Shown here in pieces: positions 11,012-21,087 of a stretch of 64,000 bases of DNA. Origin of the DNA: Lithodes maja. Lineage: Eukaryota; Arthropoda; Malacostraca; Decapoda; Lithodidae. The stretch covers positions 1 through 64,000 of the forward strand of contig JBAKBP010007099.1 in the NCBI GenBank assembly GCA_037953745.1, read 5' to 3'. The position numbers and the translations under genes were made by a program. Numbering within the stretch: position 1 is the stretch's first letter; every line of letters starts with the position of its first letter. The notes under the pieces were generated by a model. It was not told the origin of the DNA, did not search any database, and was given only the letters and a program-made list of their open reading frames with translations.

Positions 11012-11775
11012 TCATGGAGGGGTGAGGGGGGCTATATTGTATCCCACAGCCGGTAACTAAACAATTTACGGGAAGGATGTAGTATCCGGGCGTATGGTAG
11101 TCAAGTTTACATAGGTTGTGTGCTCACGTTTATTTTGACGGCTATCGTTTCTGTTATTTGCCCCCTACTGGCAATATATAAGACTAGGCCTAGGCTATAA
11201 CAATAAGTCATTGGGGTGGGGGGGTGGGGGGTGAGGTGAGGCGTGAGGGGAGACAAAGCCACCCGCAACCTATTATTGTATCTCACGGCAGTCAAAATAG
11301 ATAGGAAGATGATCCCGAGTGGGGTGAGTGTGCGAGTATTGTAAACAAGGCACTCCATCCTTACCCAATTTACCCAACAGCTTAGCCGTGGGATACAATA
11401 ATAGGTTGAGAGGGGGGGACCTCCACGAGTTATTATCATTATCATAATATTAGGCCTACCTGAAGTTGGGTAAATAACAGCTGGCCGTGGGATTTCGTAA
11501 AAAACAAAACAAGTCAAATTAGGCTAGACAAGAACATAACGGAGAACATTCGACTTAGGCTATGTAAACAAGGGGGATGCCTTTGCCCAGTAACATCATC
11601 CTTACCAAGAATTAGGCTAGGCCTATGCCAAACACCATAACAATAAATAAATTTGGTCAATATAAAGGTGATGTAATTAAATTGCTAAAAAATCGCTTCG
11701 ATTGTTGTTATCTAGTTTAGAGTTGTGTGAGGGTGTTTTGATGTGTGATAATAGGGGGAGATGCATATTTATCCA
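11012..11775. other. Spacer with dispersed repeat R1
   Basis: No gene is seen. It contains copies of an unnamed dispersed repeat: TTGTATCCCACAGCCGGTAAC at about 11036 and, inverted, CCGTGGGATACAATAATAGG near 11384 and again near 11490. Related copies occur near 12700, 12900, 15610 and 19730. G-rich runs lie at 11215-11235. Confidence 0.5.
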
Positions 11776-12645
11776 TTAACCCGGCAAGTGCGGATCTCCT
11801 TATAAAAGTTTTACCTCTGCGCTGCGGAACTCCTTATATAATCCAAGGCCTAAAAAAAAAACATTTAAATCAGCCCAGTATAATTTTTTTTTTTTTTTTT
11901 TTTTTTATATATATTTTGTTTGTCCCTTGGCCATGCCAAATATCACTCCTCCACATCCCCTCCTTCCACCCCCCCCCCCTTCAATTATCACCTATTCTCC
12001 CTGTTATTCCCTTATTCTTAGGTATATTTTTGTGCTAACATTAGCGAGTTGCTAGAAGGGTGTGGTCGTCTGTCTTACCAAGCGTAGGAAAGAGCGAGAG
12101 AGAGACTACCACACAACAGTGTCTCTCCAGCCGTCGTGACGGCTGGCTGGCTGGCAGGCTGGCTGGCAGGCTGCCTCAGCCATAAGTTATGTAACTCCCG
12201 GCCTCTATCGCCGATTTGGATCATCCAAACGCTGTTTCCACTTGTTTTATTGTTGTAACAGGTTTTTACCTTTATAATCAACGTAAAATAGGCACATATG
12301 GATAAGTATTAACCCTCTCCCGACCATATGATGCAGATGTTGCCAGATTAGCAATAAGAAATAGAGTTCTCTCACTCTTATAATTACCTCTCCAAAATTA
12401 GTTTTCTGCCCACAGCTAACTCAAAGACAACTGCAGAGGTTAGAGTAACTAAACTAAAAGTTTCTAAATACCCCTGGTGGTAACAAAGGCTTTAAAGTAT
12501 CCCTAATAGGCTCAAAATTGCATCAAGAACATGAGAGGGTAAATTATATTTATGGTACGATGACGATTTGAGTTTAGGAAACAGTCTAAATACCTCCGCA
12601 CAGGGAGCGGTGGCCAATACCCCACCTACACAGCGGAGAGGTTAA
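11776..12645 (+). mobile_element. P2-1: TTAA-bounded piggyBac-type non-autonomous element
   Basis: It begins TTAACCCGGCAAGTGCGGA and ends CGGAGAGGTTAA, with TTAA at both edges. It aligns with P2-2 (60381-61016) along its length: shared blocks are CTAACATTAGCGAGTTGC, CATCCAAACGCTGTTT and CACATATGGATAA. Across the two copies the ends share an inverted repeat of the form TTAACC...AAGTGCG. It carries no transposase. It includes a poly(T) run (11883-11906), a GGCT microsatellite (12139-12172) and the nested element M6. Confidence 0.75.
12309..12543 (+). mobile_element. M6: small TTAA element nested in P2-1
   Basis: It begins TTAACCCTCTCCCG and ends GAGAGGGTAAA (the right TTAA mutated to TAAA). 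P2-2 lacks this block and reads AATTATTAATGCTATTAATGG across the site, which shows the insertion. It is about 235 bp with no coding capacity. Its terminus resembles the one that ends at 578. Confidence 0.7.
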
Positions 12646-12689
12646 ACAACAATCTAAAAATACGCCCCTTCACTCGCAAAAAAAAACTA

Positions 12690-12960
12690 GGCAAGAATGT
12701 AGTTACCGGGTGTACCGCCCGTCTTGTTTACACTACGCTGACGCTCACCATCATGTTCCCGTCTATTTTGACTGCCTTTGGATACAAAAATACATTACCC
12801 TAACCAAACAACCTAACCTAACCTAACCTAGTATTATAGATTTATAAGTATTTATTTTATCATAAGTATTTATAGATGATTTATGTTGTATGTCGGTAGT
12901 GGTACACCCGGTAACTACATCCTTCCCAATAACTATTTGGCCATAACTGTTTGCCGTGGA
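12690..12960. repeat. R1 foldback pair
   Basis: GATGTAGTTACCGGGTGTACC-like sequence occurs direct at about 12698-12718 and as its reverse complement (GGTACACCCGGTAACTACAT) at 12900-12920. The pair flanks about 180 bases, including a short CCTAA run. It could be the ends of a DNA transposon or two opposed copies of R1. There is no coding frame. Confidence 0.5.
12810..12830. repeat. Short interstitial (CCTAA)n run
   Basis: Four tandem copies of AACCT/CCTAA, the arthropod telomere motif TTAGG on the other strand. It is too short to indicate a telomere. Confidence 0.7.
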
Positions 12961-13802
12961 ATACAAAATCTGTTGAGGGGGGGCAAGCCCCCCCCCCCCC
13001 CCTCAGTATATATTGAAATTGTCATATATTTAAACAGTAGGGGGCAAAAACTAAATTTTTCCCCTACGCTTCTTCTTCTTCACGGCGGATGTAAACAAAG
13101 CCACCCACCTCTTGCGAGGTAGGTGATATAGAGGATATTTTGTTTTTTTCAGGATCAGTAATAAATTTGGACGGGCATTTAGACACATAACGGAATGAAA
13201 TACATGGTATAAGAAACCTATAGGCCACAATAAAATCGATATATGAATTTAATTACATCATCTTTATATTGTGCATAAATTTGCCTAGTAGGTCCGAAAA
13301 CCGAATAGGCCTAGGCCTATTAACCAATTTGCCCCTAATGCTAGGTTAAGCCTAGCTCTAACACTGTCTAGGTTAGCCTGGTTAGAAAAGTAGTTATGAT
13401 ATAGCCTAGCCTAGGCTAGCCTAGTAAGATCGCTAGCCTAGTACCCTAACCTAACAATAATTCTGGATTAGGCTATTCAGAGATTTCATTAGATTGGACT
13501 AAGCCCCTAAGGGCCCTAATCGGTACTTATAACCGAAACTACCACTAATTATTTCTCAATATTTGAAGGCTATTATATAATAAGGATGTTGAAAAGATCA
13601 TGTTAAAATTTGTTTCAACCTCCGGAGATCCATTTTATGTGCACTATATAAAGCACTGTAAAAACAAAATGGTAAATATTTACCTATGTTCCCCTTAAAA
13701 TATCCTCAAGTAACCTATTAAGAACTGGTCAGGGGACTGGTTAGAACTTGTAGGATGTTTAATTGAAGTGTGGAAATCAGCATTTACTGAGAAATAAAAG
13801 TA

Positions 13803-14290
13803 TTGACCCTCTATTAGCGGCGCGCAACATAAGTCGAGTTAAATAAATTTGGACTATGTGGCGGCGCGCGACATAGGTCGTGTGGCAATTTCAGCACGTA
13901 ATGTTGCTGAGAGAGAGAGACAAGTGGTGGCAGGAGAGTAGCGAGCGTATGACTGCTCCAGACCACCGCGGCGGGCCTACTGACACGAATCCCACCCTCC
14001 TCCACCCTCTCACACTCGCTACATACTGAAATGTATGGGGAAAGTACCGAATTACATGGTTTTTGCACTCGTGTTGCGCGGTTGTTGCACGAAAACTAGC
14101 GGTCATACAAGGATCGTTGTGGTGTCATTGGAAAGCTCTGTTTATGCCCTTTCAGGGATAGATGCTTGTTTTTTGCTCTGGGTCTTATTTAGGCATGAAA
14201 ATGATCACGTAAACAGCCCTATTTTGGCTAAAAACACCCCGCTGGGCGGTACATATAAATAGACCGCCTAGCCCGCCAATAAGGTGTTAA
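13803..14290 (+). mobile_element. M1: 488-bp piggyBac-type non-autonomous element
   Basis: It starts TTGACCCTCTATTAGCGG (one change in the TTAA) and ends CCGCCAATAAGGTGTTAA. The ends are imperfect inverted repeats (TTAACCCTCTATTGGCGG in M2 against TTAACACCTTATTGGCGG). The copy is 488 bp, the same as M2 after its insert is removed and within one base of M3 (487). It contains short open frames in several directions, none supported. Confidence 0.8.
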
Positions 14291-14387
14291 AATATGCTAT
14301 GTTTTACAGGGGGGGGTCTGTACGCCGCCACATACCCGCGGCCCTGCCCACTGCCCAAAATATACTAATATTATATTATATTTGATT

Positions 14388-14414
14388 AACCTAACCTAAC
14401 CTAACCTAACCCTA
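14388..14414. repeat. Interstitial (CCTAA)n run
   Basis: About five tandem CCTAA units followed by CCCTAA; telomere-type motif of arthropods, internal here. Confidence 0.7.
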
Positions 14415-14616
14415 ATATAACATAACATAACATTACCTGGGAAAGAGAGGGCAGGGACCCTGGGTGACCCATAGCGCATTTTAAGACTGTTATTTCTCAA
14501 AAAAATACTGATTTCCACACTTCAATTAAACATCCTACAAGTTCTAACCAGTACCCTGAACAGTTTTTAATAGGTTACTTGAGGATATTTTAACGGGACC
14601 ATAGGTAAATATTTAT

Positions 14617-15722
14617 CAACAAAATACTCTCCCTACAATTCTCCCTATTGACGGCAGTGAAATTCTTATTTAAGCCCCTTACTGTTAAAATAGATGCTGA
14701 TTTCAATAACCCATCCTGTATCCAAAGGCAAAACAAATTGTATATTTACTCTGAAAATGACTTACATCTGAGTGTTTTAAGATCGTTGGATAATGGGAGA
14801 AATAAAGTTTTCCGGGGATTGTAACTAATTTCAACTAGGCCTACTGTAAAATGATGAAAACTACATAAACCCAACAGAAAAACCATGGGAAAATTAGTGG
14901 TAGTTTCGGTTATATTTTCCCCCTAATCTAACCAAAAACATATCTATCCTTGCTCTCAGAGTGTGTCGATTTCTTTCTCAATGTTTACCAGAAATAGGCT
15001 AGGCCTAGAGTCCTAGACAGTGACATATAGCCTAGGCCTATAGACGGTCTCATTTCTTCGGTAAAAACAAACTTTACATTGGAAGAACGAATATAGGCTA
15101 ACTTTGGGGGATTTTAACACTACAGACCTATAAATAACACAGAATATATGTCTAATTAATCACATAAACAGTAAGAACTAAAAACCAGTACCCGCAGCCC
15201 GAGACCAACCAAAAGGTTTGTTTACATTTGATGAATGATGGTTCTTTACCCTATAAATTCGTTATATTTTATACAGTTATCACACTGCAGACTAGAATTG
15301 CATATTTAATTGAATTTAATGATAGAAGTCTATAGTTTAGAAGATTTATTTGCCTAATAAACGCAATATCACTCGCATTACAGCCATACACGTAACTATA
15401 AAGCTACGCGTAGGTTCGAGTAAGGTTACGCGTACCCTAAGCCCCGATCTGTTGCCATAGGTAAGGGGCTTCCGACTCCCAAATATTTTCTGAAATTACT
15501 CTCAAATTAAATTAGATTAGGTCAAGTTAGGCTAGCCTAAGCTATCCTATAATATATAGATTATGTTTAGAGGGGGCTAGGAGACGTGATTTCCGAAAGA
15601 GAAGACCAAAATAAAAAGAATTGGGTAAGGATGGTGTTAGCGGGCATACCAGCCATCTTGTTTACATACGTTGTATGCTTGCAGTTATGTTTGCGTCTAA
15701 TTTGACCGTTTTTACATTTTGT
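14617..15722. other. Spacer without a gene
   Basis: AT-rich, with repeated CTAGGCC words (for example near 15000-15045) and an R1-like segment at about 15605-15715 (ATTGGGTAAGGATG ... TTGTTTACATACG). I see no coding region with codon structure. Confidence 0.5.
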
Positions 15723-16169
15723 TTAACCCTCTATTGGCGGCGCGCAACATAAGTCGAGTTAAATAAATTTGGACTATGTGGCGGCGCGCGACATAGGTCG
15801 TGTGGCAATTTCAGCACGTAATGTTGCTGAGAGAGAGAGACAAGTGGTGGCAGGAGAGTAGCGAGCGTATGACTGCTCCAGACCACCGCGGTGGGCCTAC
15901 TGACATGAATCCCACCCTCCTCCACCCTCTCACACTCGCTACATACTGAAATGTATGGGGAAAGTACCGAATTACATGGTTTTTGCACTCGTGTTGCGCG
16001 GTTGTTGCAAGAAAACTAGCAGTCATACAAGGATCGTTGTGGTGTCATTGGAAAGCTCTGTTTATGCCCTTTCAGGGATAGATGCTTGTTTTACGCTCTG
16101 GGTCTTATTTAGGCATGAAAATTATCACGTAAACAGCCCTATTTTGGCTAAAAACACCCCGCTGGGCGG

Positions 16170-16306
16170 CCACTTACAAGTTGTTTATGCTAAGGCGGTT
16201 GAGATCCCTGGGGGCGCCGGAGAATGAGCTGAAGAGTATATATATAACACCTTCATACTCCCTAAGCTCACCTACGCCTCTCCCGCCTGGTCCTCCTCTC
16301 TAACCC
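16170..16306 (+). pseudogene. LINE-2 reverse transcriptase fragment, upstream piece
   Basis: About 45 residues before the C terminus of the LINE-2 polyprotein. The readable part is YNTFILPKLTYASPAWSSSL, the common block of LINE proteins in which a tyrosine and PAW follow the RT thumb. An in-frame TGA lies upstream (about 16227). The coding line stops at 16306, where the poly(T) of LINE-1e begins. Confidence 0.7.
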
Positions 16307-18212
16307 TTTTTTTTTTTTTTTTTTTTTTTTTTCCTATGTGATTGAGGGAGGCAAAAGGCATAACTACCTATAGCGAGTGCCTCCCCCATAGTTGAAAGAG
16401 TGACAGGGCCAAAATCAAGGGACGTTCGAGCCAAAATGCCTGGACACACGGAGTTTGAAGCAATTTAAGTCATAGGAAGAGGGAAAGACTGATTCTGGGA
16501 GAGAGTTCCAGAGCTCAGATGTTGAGTAGAAGAAAGTTTGAGAGTAACGTTTCACTCTTGGGTTGGAGAGTTGCACAGAGTAGGGGTGGGATTGAGTTGC
16601 AAGACGGGTACCACGTGCCCTACGTAAAGGAGGTGGTATGCACTGGGATAGCTCTGAGGAACACTGATTATTATAGTAGCGATAGAATAGCGAGAGAGAT
16701 GCAACATTGCGGCGGAGAGAGAGAGATTGCAGAGAGTTGGTGAGTGGACGGGAGTTAATGATACGAAAGGCCTTCCTTTCAACTTTGTCTAGGAGAGCGG
16801 TGTGAGAGGAACCTCCCCACACATGTGAACAATACTCAATACAAGGGCGCACTATGCCCCTGTACAGAGCAAGAAGCTGTGCAGGGGAAAAGAACCCCCT
16901 AAGGCGGTTGAGCACACCCAGCTTCTGGGAGGCTGCCTTAGCAAGACTGGTAATATGGTCCTTCCAAATGAGAGCAGAAGAAAAAGAGACACCAAGAATA
17001 TTGAGAGAAGATGAAGGGTTGATTTTTGTATTGTTGAAGAATAAGGGATAGTCCGCTGGGAGATCCTGACGGGTAGATAGATGGAGAAATTGGGTTTTGG
17101 AAGCATTAAAGTTAACAAGGTTTTCTCTGCCCCAATTGGAAATAGTATTTAGATCAGAATTTAAGAGTTCTATGGCTTCATTACGTTTGTCGTTGAGGGA
17201 TTGCTGGCTGGGGCGTTCTGAAAAACTAATGGAGTAGTGTAAGGTTGAGTCGTCTGCGTAAGAATGGATGGGAATTAAGGTACAGTTAAGGAGATCATTT
17301 ATAAAAATTAGAAAGAGAATAGGAGATAGGACAGAGCCCTGAGGAACACCGGAGTTTATAGGGTGAGGAAGTGAACAATGGCCGTCCACAACCGCAGCTA
17401 TGGAACGGCCGGAAAGGAAATTAGAGACAAAGGCACAGATGGAGGGATAGAAACCGAAGGAGGGTAGTTTAGAAATTAAAGATTTATGCCAGACTCTATC
17501 GAAGGCTTTCGATATGTCTAGTGCAATAGAAAAAGTCTCACCGAAGTCCCGAAAGGAGGATGACCAAGAGTTAGTAAGATATGAAAGAAGATCACCAGTA
17601 GAGCGACCCTTAAGGAAGCCATACTGGCGATCTGAGAGCAGATTATGAGCAGAGAAATGCTTAAGAAATTTGGAAGCAAGAATAGTTTCAAAAACTTTAG
17701 AAAGACAAGAGATAAGAGCAATTGGACGATAGTTGGAGGGTTGAGAGCGGTCACCCTTCTTTGGGACAGGTTGAATGTGAGCAAACTTCCAGCATGAAGG
17801 GAAGACGTTAGAGGATAGACAGAGACGAAAGAGTTTGCCTAGGCAGGGAGTCAGCACGGAAGCACAGTTTTTGAGAACAACAGGAGGAACACCGTCCGGA
17901 CCGTACGCCTTATTAGTGTTAAGCCCAGAGAGGGTAGAAAGTACATCTTTAGAAGAGATTAGGATATTAGGCATAAGTAAGAGAGAGGAGGGCGGAGAGG
18001 GAGGAATAGCACCGGAATCATCCAAGGTGGAGTTTCTAGCAAAAGTTTGAGCGAAGAGTTTAGCTTTGTCAGAGGAAGAAGTGATGGTAGTGCCATCAGA
18101 GTGGGAAAGGGGAGGGAAAGACGAGGAAGAGAAATTGTTGGAGAGGTTTTTGGCTAGATGCCAGAAAGCTTGGGAAGAGCTAGAGTTGGATAGTTCAGTG
18201 CATTTATTATTG
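16307..18212 (-). mobile_element. LINE-1e: 5'-truncated copy with an open RT frame
   Basis: On the minus strand the element starts near 18212 (NNKCTELSN) and ends with a 26-base A tail (T run at 16307-16332). It lacks the endonuclease, but the reverse transcriptase to the stop is open. It inserted into LINE-2 between its SSSL block and the QLERVQRRACRIM block. Of all LINE-1 copies here it is the least damaged over RT. Confidence 0.9.
16415..18212 (-). CDS. LINE-1e reverse transcriptase (open, N-terminally truncated)
   Basis: About 600 residues without a stop. Motifs in order: KAYGPDGVPPVVLKN, NYRPIALISCLSKVFE, QYGFLKGRST, FSIALDISKAFDRVWH (motif A, first catalytic Asp), SGVPQGSVLSPILF (motif B), SYADDSTLH (motif C, the other two Asp), GRENLVNFNASKTQFL (motif D), SLNILGVSF (motif E) and the C-terminal CSHVWGG ... 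VERKAFRIIN. The open frame can be read further upstream to 18295 but that part is antisense LINE-2, so there is no native start codon. The enzyme family makes cDNA at a nicked target; without the endonuclease this copy is not autonomous. Confidence 0.88.
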
Positions 18213-18477
18213 ACACAACACAACAACGTCAACTGGAGAGAGTTCAGAGGAGGGCATGCAGGATCATGCACTCTCAACCCACCACTACAACACACTCAAA
18301 CAGTTTGCATCCAAGCTGCTTGTTCACCCACGACACAGAAACTTACTTCCACCAGACGCCCCTAGACCTACACGTGCAGCTCGTCATTTCAACACACTCC
18401 AACCAATAAGAGCAAGAACTGACAGATATAAAAATATCCCTATCCCAACCATTGTTAATATTATTAATAATGTGTAA
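18213..18477 (+). pseudogene. LINE-2 reverse transcriptase C terminus
   Basis: After LINE-1e the LINE-2 reading resumes with QLERVQRRACRIM (about 18229-18267). One frameshift follows, then about 70 residues to the stop at 18475-18477: HYNTLKQFASKLLVHPRHR, LLPPDAPRPTRAARHFNTL, then NIPIPTIVNIINN. This tail, ending in IPTIVNxxN, is a common C terminus of arthropod LINE proteins. The frame change between the two blocks makes it non-functional. Confidence 0.72.
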
Positions 18478-18522
18478 TAACGGCCTGTCACACCATATAT
18501 ACGCGCCCACCTTTAATAATAT

Positions 18523-19107
18523 ATGCATAAGTGTGTGTGCGTGTGTGTATTAGAATATAATTATGTATGTATTTGCTTGAGTTTGTTTATGTATATGTGT
18601 ATATATGTATCTATGTATGTGCAGTATATGTGTATGTATGTGTGCGTATATGTGTATGTATGTATGCGTTATTTATGTATATATATAATATATGTGTCTA
18701 TAGTGTATACTGTTTGTGGTTCGAGCCCGGCTGAGAATATCAGGTAGGATAAGAGAAGAGCATAATTATATGCATGTAATGTGCATATATTTATGTATAT
18801 GTATGTCTGTGTGTATGTGCTGTCAATGGTTCGAGCCCGGTTGAGAATATAAGGTATATAATATATATATGTACTGTACGTGTATTTATTTATATGGTCA
18901 TATGCACATATGTATGTAAATATACGTACATATGAGCGAGAACATATTGCTCACTAGCGCAACTTCTGATTATAAATCTATGCATAAGCATTATCTATTA
19001 TTAAGTGTTCGCGTATCTTCATCCATGTATTTCCACCCTTAACAATAGAACGCCCAGCTCTTCCATATTTTGCCTTCTGTCACACACACACACACACACA
19101 CACACAC
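18523..19107. repeat. TATG/TGTG and (CA)n microsatellites in LINE-2 3' UTR
   Basis: Dense TGTATG and TATATG words at 18523-18720 and around 18780-18930, and a pure CA run at about 19081-19106. GGTTCGAGCCCGG appears twice (about 18718 and 18829), which looks like a B-box-like word repeated inside the UTR; no A box partner was found. Confidence 0.6.
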
Positions 19108-19613
19108 CAACACACACCTACACTACCGAGGATTAACCTCCCATTGTAGTACCTGCACCCTCTTGACCCTGACCATACCAAAACAGTTTCTGTATGTATG
19201 TATGTTTGTGTGCATACGTGAGCGTTTGTGTATACGGACATGTGCACACTTACTGCATGTTCTTATGTTCCTATATATGTATGTATATGTATGTACGCAC
19301 GTACGTGTATATACGTATGTTCTGTATATGAGTAAGTAAATAAGTGTGTATATGTACTGTATATCACTTACTCTCATGGTTATTTTATGATAATTTGTAT
19401 TCTGCACATGCATCATTATTGTATTTATTTATTTTGTTTGTAAACTAAGCTTACCATCCTCATATCTGTACATCTCATGTTCATCCACTAAATTGTAAAA
19501 TGTGTATTTTCAGCTCATGAGGCTGCCATTCTTTAATAAACCGTTTATTATTATTTTTATTATTATTATTATTACGTATAAATAGACCGCCTATCCCGCC
19601 AATAAGGTGTTAA

Positions 19614-19813
19614 AGAAATTATCCAACGGTCAGCTGTTATTTGCCCTATCTTGCTGATAATATATATGTGATGACATTAAGTTATAGGGGATGAGGGCAG
19701 CAAAGCTCCCCTCAACCAATTATTGTATCCCACAGCTGGTAACAAAACAATTTACGGTACTTGTTACCGAAACTACCACTAATTTGTTCTCAACATTTGG
19801 AGGCTATTATAGA
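19614..19813. other. Spacer with R1 and foldback words
   Basis: No gene. Contains TTGTATCCCACAGCTGGTAAC (about 19722) and GTTACCGAAACTACCACTAA (about 19774), linking it to R1 and to the outer foldback around M1. Confidence 0.45.
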
Positions 19814-20026
19814 TTAACCCGGCAAGTGCTGGAACACTAATAAGAGTTTTACCGTTGCACTGCGGGAAGCCTTATATAATCCAGGTATTTGAGCGCGTAC
19901 CAAAACCGCGGGCTTACAGCCAGGCGGCTACAAATTGGTGTAGCTGTAGTACAACTTGGTAACTCTCGATACCACCTCGCCACACGCGCGGCCCGCACTC
20001 ACTCAAGCGGTACACAAGCACTCATC

Positions 20027-20359
20027 ATGGAGCCTAGACGTCCCTCACGCTCTCGCCCTGATGACACAACCAGCCCTCCTTCTGGTGGTGTCAGCGGCCG
20101 TGGAAGGCAAAGAGTGGCTGCTAAAGACCCGAGCTACCACTACTACGGCACGAGTAGCTCCGAGGACGAGGAACCTGCACGTAAAGCACGTAAAACATGT
20201 GCAAGCAGGGGCAGTGCACAGAGGTCGTTTGTCTTTCGGGGACACTGCCACGACCACCCAGGCAACTGCTACCACCACCACTGCCACCGACGCAGGAGGC
20301 CGCCCTGGGGCTGCAGGACCTACAGGGGCCACTGGGAAGACAGGGAAGGGCATGGGTAA
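20027..20359 (+). CDS. Hypothetical Ser/Arg-rich protein start, possibly a transposase N terminus
   Basis: An ATG in good context (CATCATGGAG) opens 110 codons. The protein starts MEPRRPSRSRPDDTT and has an acidic patch SSSEDEEPARKARK, then becomes His/Cys-rich. An acidic, disordered N terminus is usual in piggyBac transposases, and the P2-type end lies 210 bases upstream, which suggests a truncated transposase. No catalytic motif is present. After about 20200 another forward frame (19956-20702) stays open longer, so a frameshift is possible. I do not recognise the protein. Confidence 0.3.
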   Translation: MEPRRPSRSRPDDTTSPPSGGVSGRGRQRVAAKDPSYHYYGTSSSEDEEPARKARKTCASRGSAQRSFVFRGHCHDHPGNCYHHHCHRRRRPPWGCRTYRGHWEDREGHG

Positions 20360-20415
20360 AAAAACTTTTACCTCTGCCACTACCACCGTGCCACCACCAC
20401 CACCATCAGCCGCCT

Positions 20416-20680
20416 CTGCCGACCCCTCTGCCCCTGCCACTGCCCCTGCCCCTGGCCCTGCCAAAGGGAAGAAAGGGACGAATTGCAAGGTAACAAAGGC
20501 AACAGCGACCACCATAATATTGCCATCCAGGACCTCTGCTGGCCCTGCCGGCCCTTCTGCCCCTGCCACTGCCCCTGCCCCTGGCCCTGCCAAAGGGAAG
20601 AAAGGGACGAATTGCAATGCGACAAAGGCGACAGGGACAACCATAATATTGCCATCCAGGACCTCTGCTGGCCCTGCCGA
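20416..20680 (+). repeat. Two in-frame 129-bp tandem repeats
   Basis: The block CTGCCCCTGCCACTG recurs at 20428 and 20557, a period of 129 bases (43 codons), with a third partial unit ending near 20680. The forward frame 19956-20702 stays open through it and would encode Pro/Ala-rich then Lys-rich units (APAPGPAKGKKG). Whether it is translated is unknown. Confidence 0.7.
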
Positions 20681-21087
20681 CGCCGCCCTAACATACAGCT
20701 GACTGCCGTGGCTGGCCTTGGACAGCGACACACAGACTTCCCTCCCTCCCACCCTCCCTCTCACCCACCCACCCACCCCAACTCTCCCCTAAACACATTC
20801 ATAAGGCTTATATATCGCATAATTGGTCTATATGCGGTATATTCATTGTGTTACGACCGGGACTACGAATAAAACAAGGGCACTCAATGATTGAACTAGT
20901 AATAGGGCACTATGCAACAATGGTACGCTAGATCCAAACCCTCGAACTTATATGCCGGCGAACAAAACACCTATACCCTCCAGGGTTAATCTGCGATAGT
21001 GGGGTATCCTTAACTGGGCATAAATGTACTCTACTTCAGGCTAACCTGCACTGGTATAGCCTGATAACAAACAAGATGCAAGTTACA

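Larger units (their letters stand above)
13675..14616. repeat. Foldback with about 125-bp inverted arms around M1
   Basis: The left arm (about 13675-13800) and right arm (about 14490-14616) are reverse complements with roughly 10-15 percent mismatch by eye; both contain GTGTGGAAATCAG / CTGATTTCCACAC. Outside them AACCGAAACTACCACTAATT (13532) and its reverse complement (14893) extend the symmetry. Another ACCGAAACTACCACTAATT lies at 19778. M1 sits between the arms. The outer structure may be a DNA transposon with long terminal inverted repeats. No transposase is seen. Confidence 0.55.
16170..19572 (+). mobile_element. LINE-2: second non-LTR retrotransposon, 3' end, split by LINE-1e
   Basis: The element is 5' truncated: it begins in the C-terminal part of the reverse transcriptase. 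It is interrupted by LINE-1e (16307-18212), then gives the C terminus (stop at 18475-18477) and a long 3' UTR rich in TATG/TGTG microsatellite (18523-18720) and (CA)n (19081-19107). It ends CTTTAATAAACCG followed by a TTA-rich tail up to 19572, that is, a polyadenylation signal and a non-poly(A) tail. It inserted into M2. The clade is not determined; the protein block QLERVQRRACRIM is typical of LINE C termini of the CR1/jockey kind. Confidence 0.8.
15723..19613 (+). mobile_element. M2: piggyBac-type element split by LINE-2
   Basis: It starts TTAACCCTCTATTGGCGG (15723) and ends CCGCCAATAAGGTGTTAA (19613). The first 447 bases (15723-16169) align with M1 to the point GCTGGGCGG. The last 41 bases (19573-19613, from TACGTATAAATAG) align with the rest. 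447 plus 41 gives 488, the exact length of M1. Everything between is LINE-2 with LINE-1e inside it. Confidence 0.85.
19814..20848 (+). mobile_element. P2-3: P2-type terminus followed by a coding-like region
   Basis: TTAACCCGGCAAGTGCTGG at 19814 is nearly identical to the left end of P2-1 (TTAACCCGGCAAGTGCGGA), and the following TAAGAGTTTTACC and CCTTATATAATCCA also match. After this the sequence differs from P2-1 and P2-2: it is GC-rich and has open frames. The right end is not recognised because the LTR of Gypsy E begins at 20849. It may be a longer, once coding-competent member of the family; this is inference. Confidence 0.5.

Noticed and set aside
14388..14414. Telomere
   Set aside because: Only a few CCTAA units, embedded in ordinary sequence.
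16415..18295. Native start of the LINE-1e protein at 18295
   Set aside because: The segment 18213-18295 is antisense LINE-2, so the methionine is accidental.
20045..20776. A 243-codon minus-strand open frame rich in Gly, Ala, Val and Pro
   Set aside because: It is the antisense of the GC-rich repeat region; its open state follows from base composition and the in-frame 129-bp repeat.
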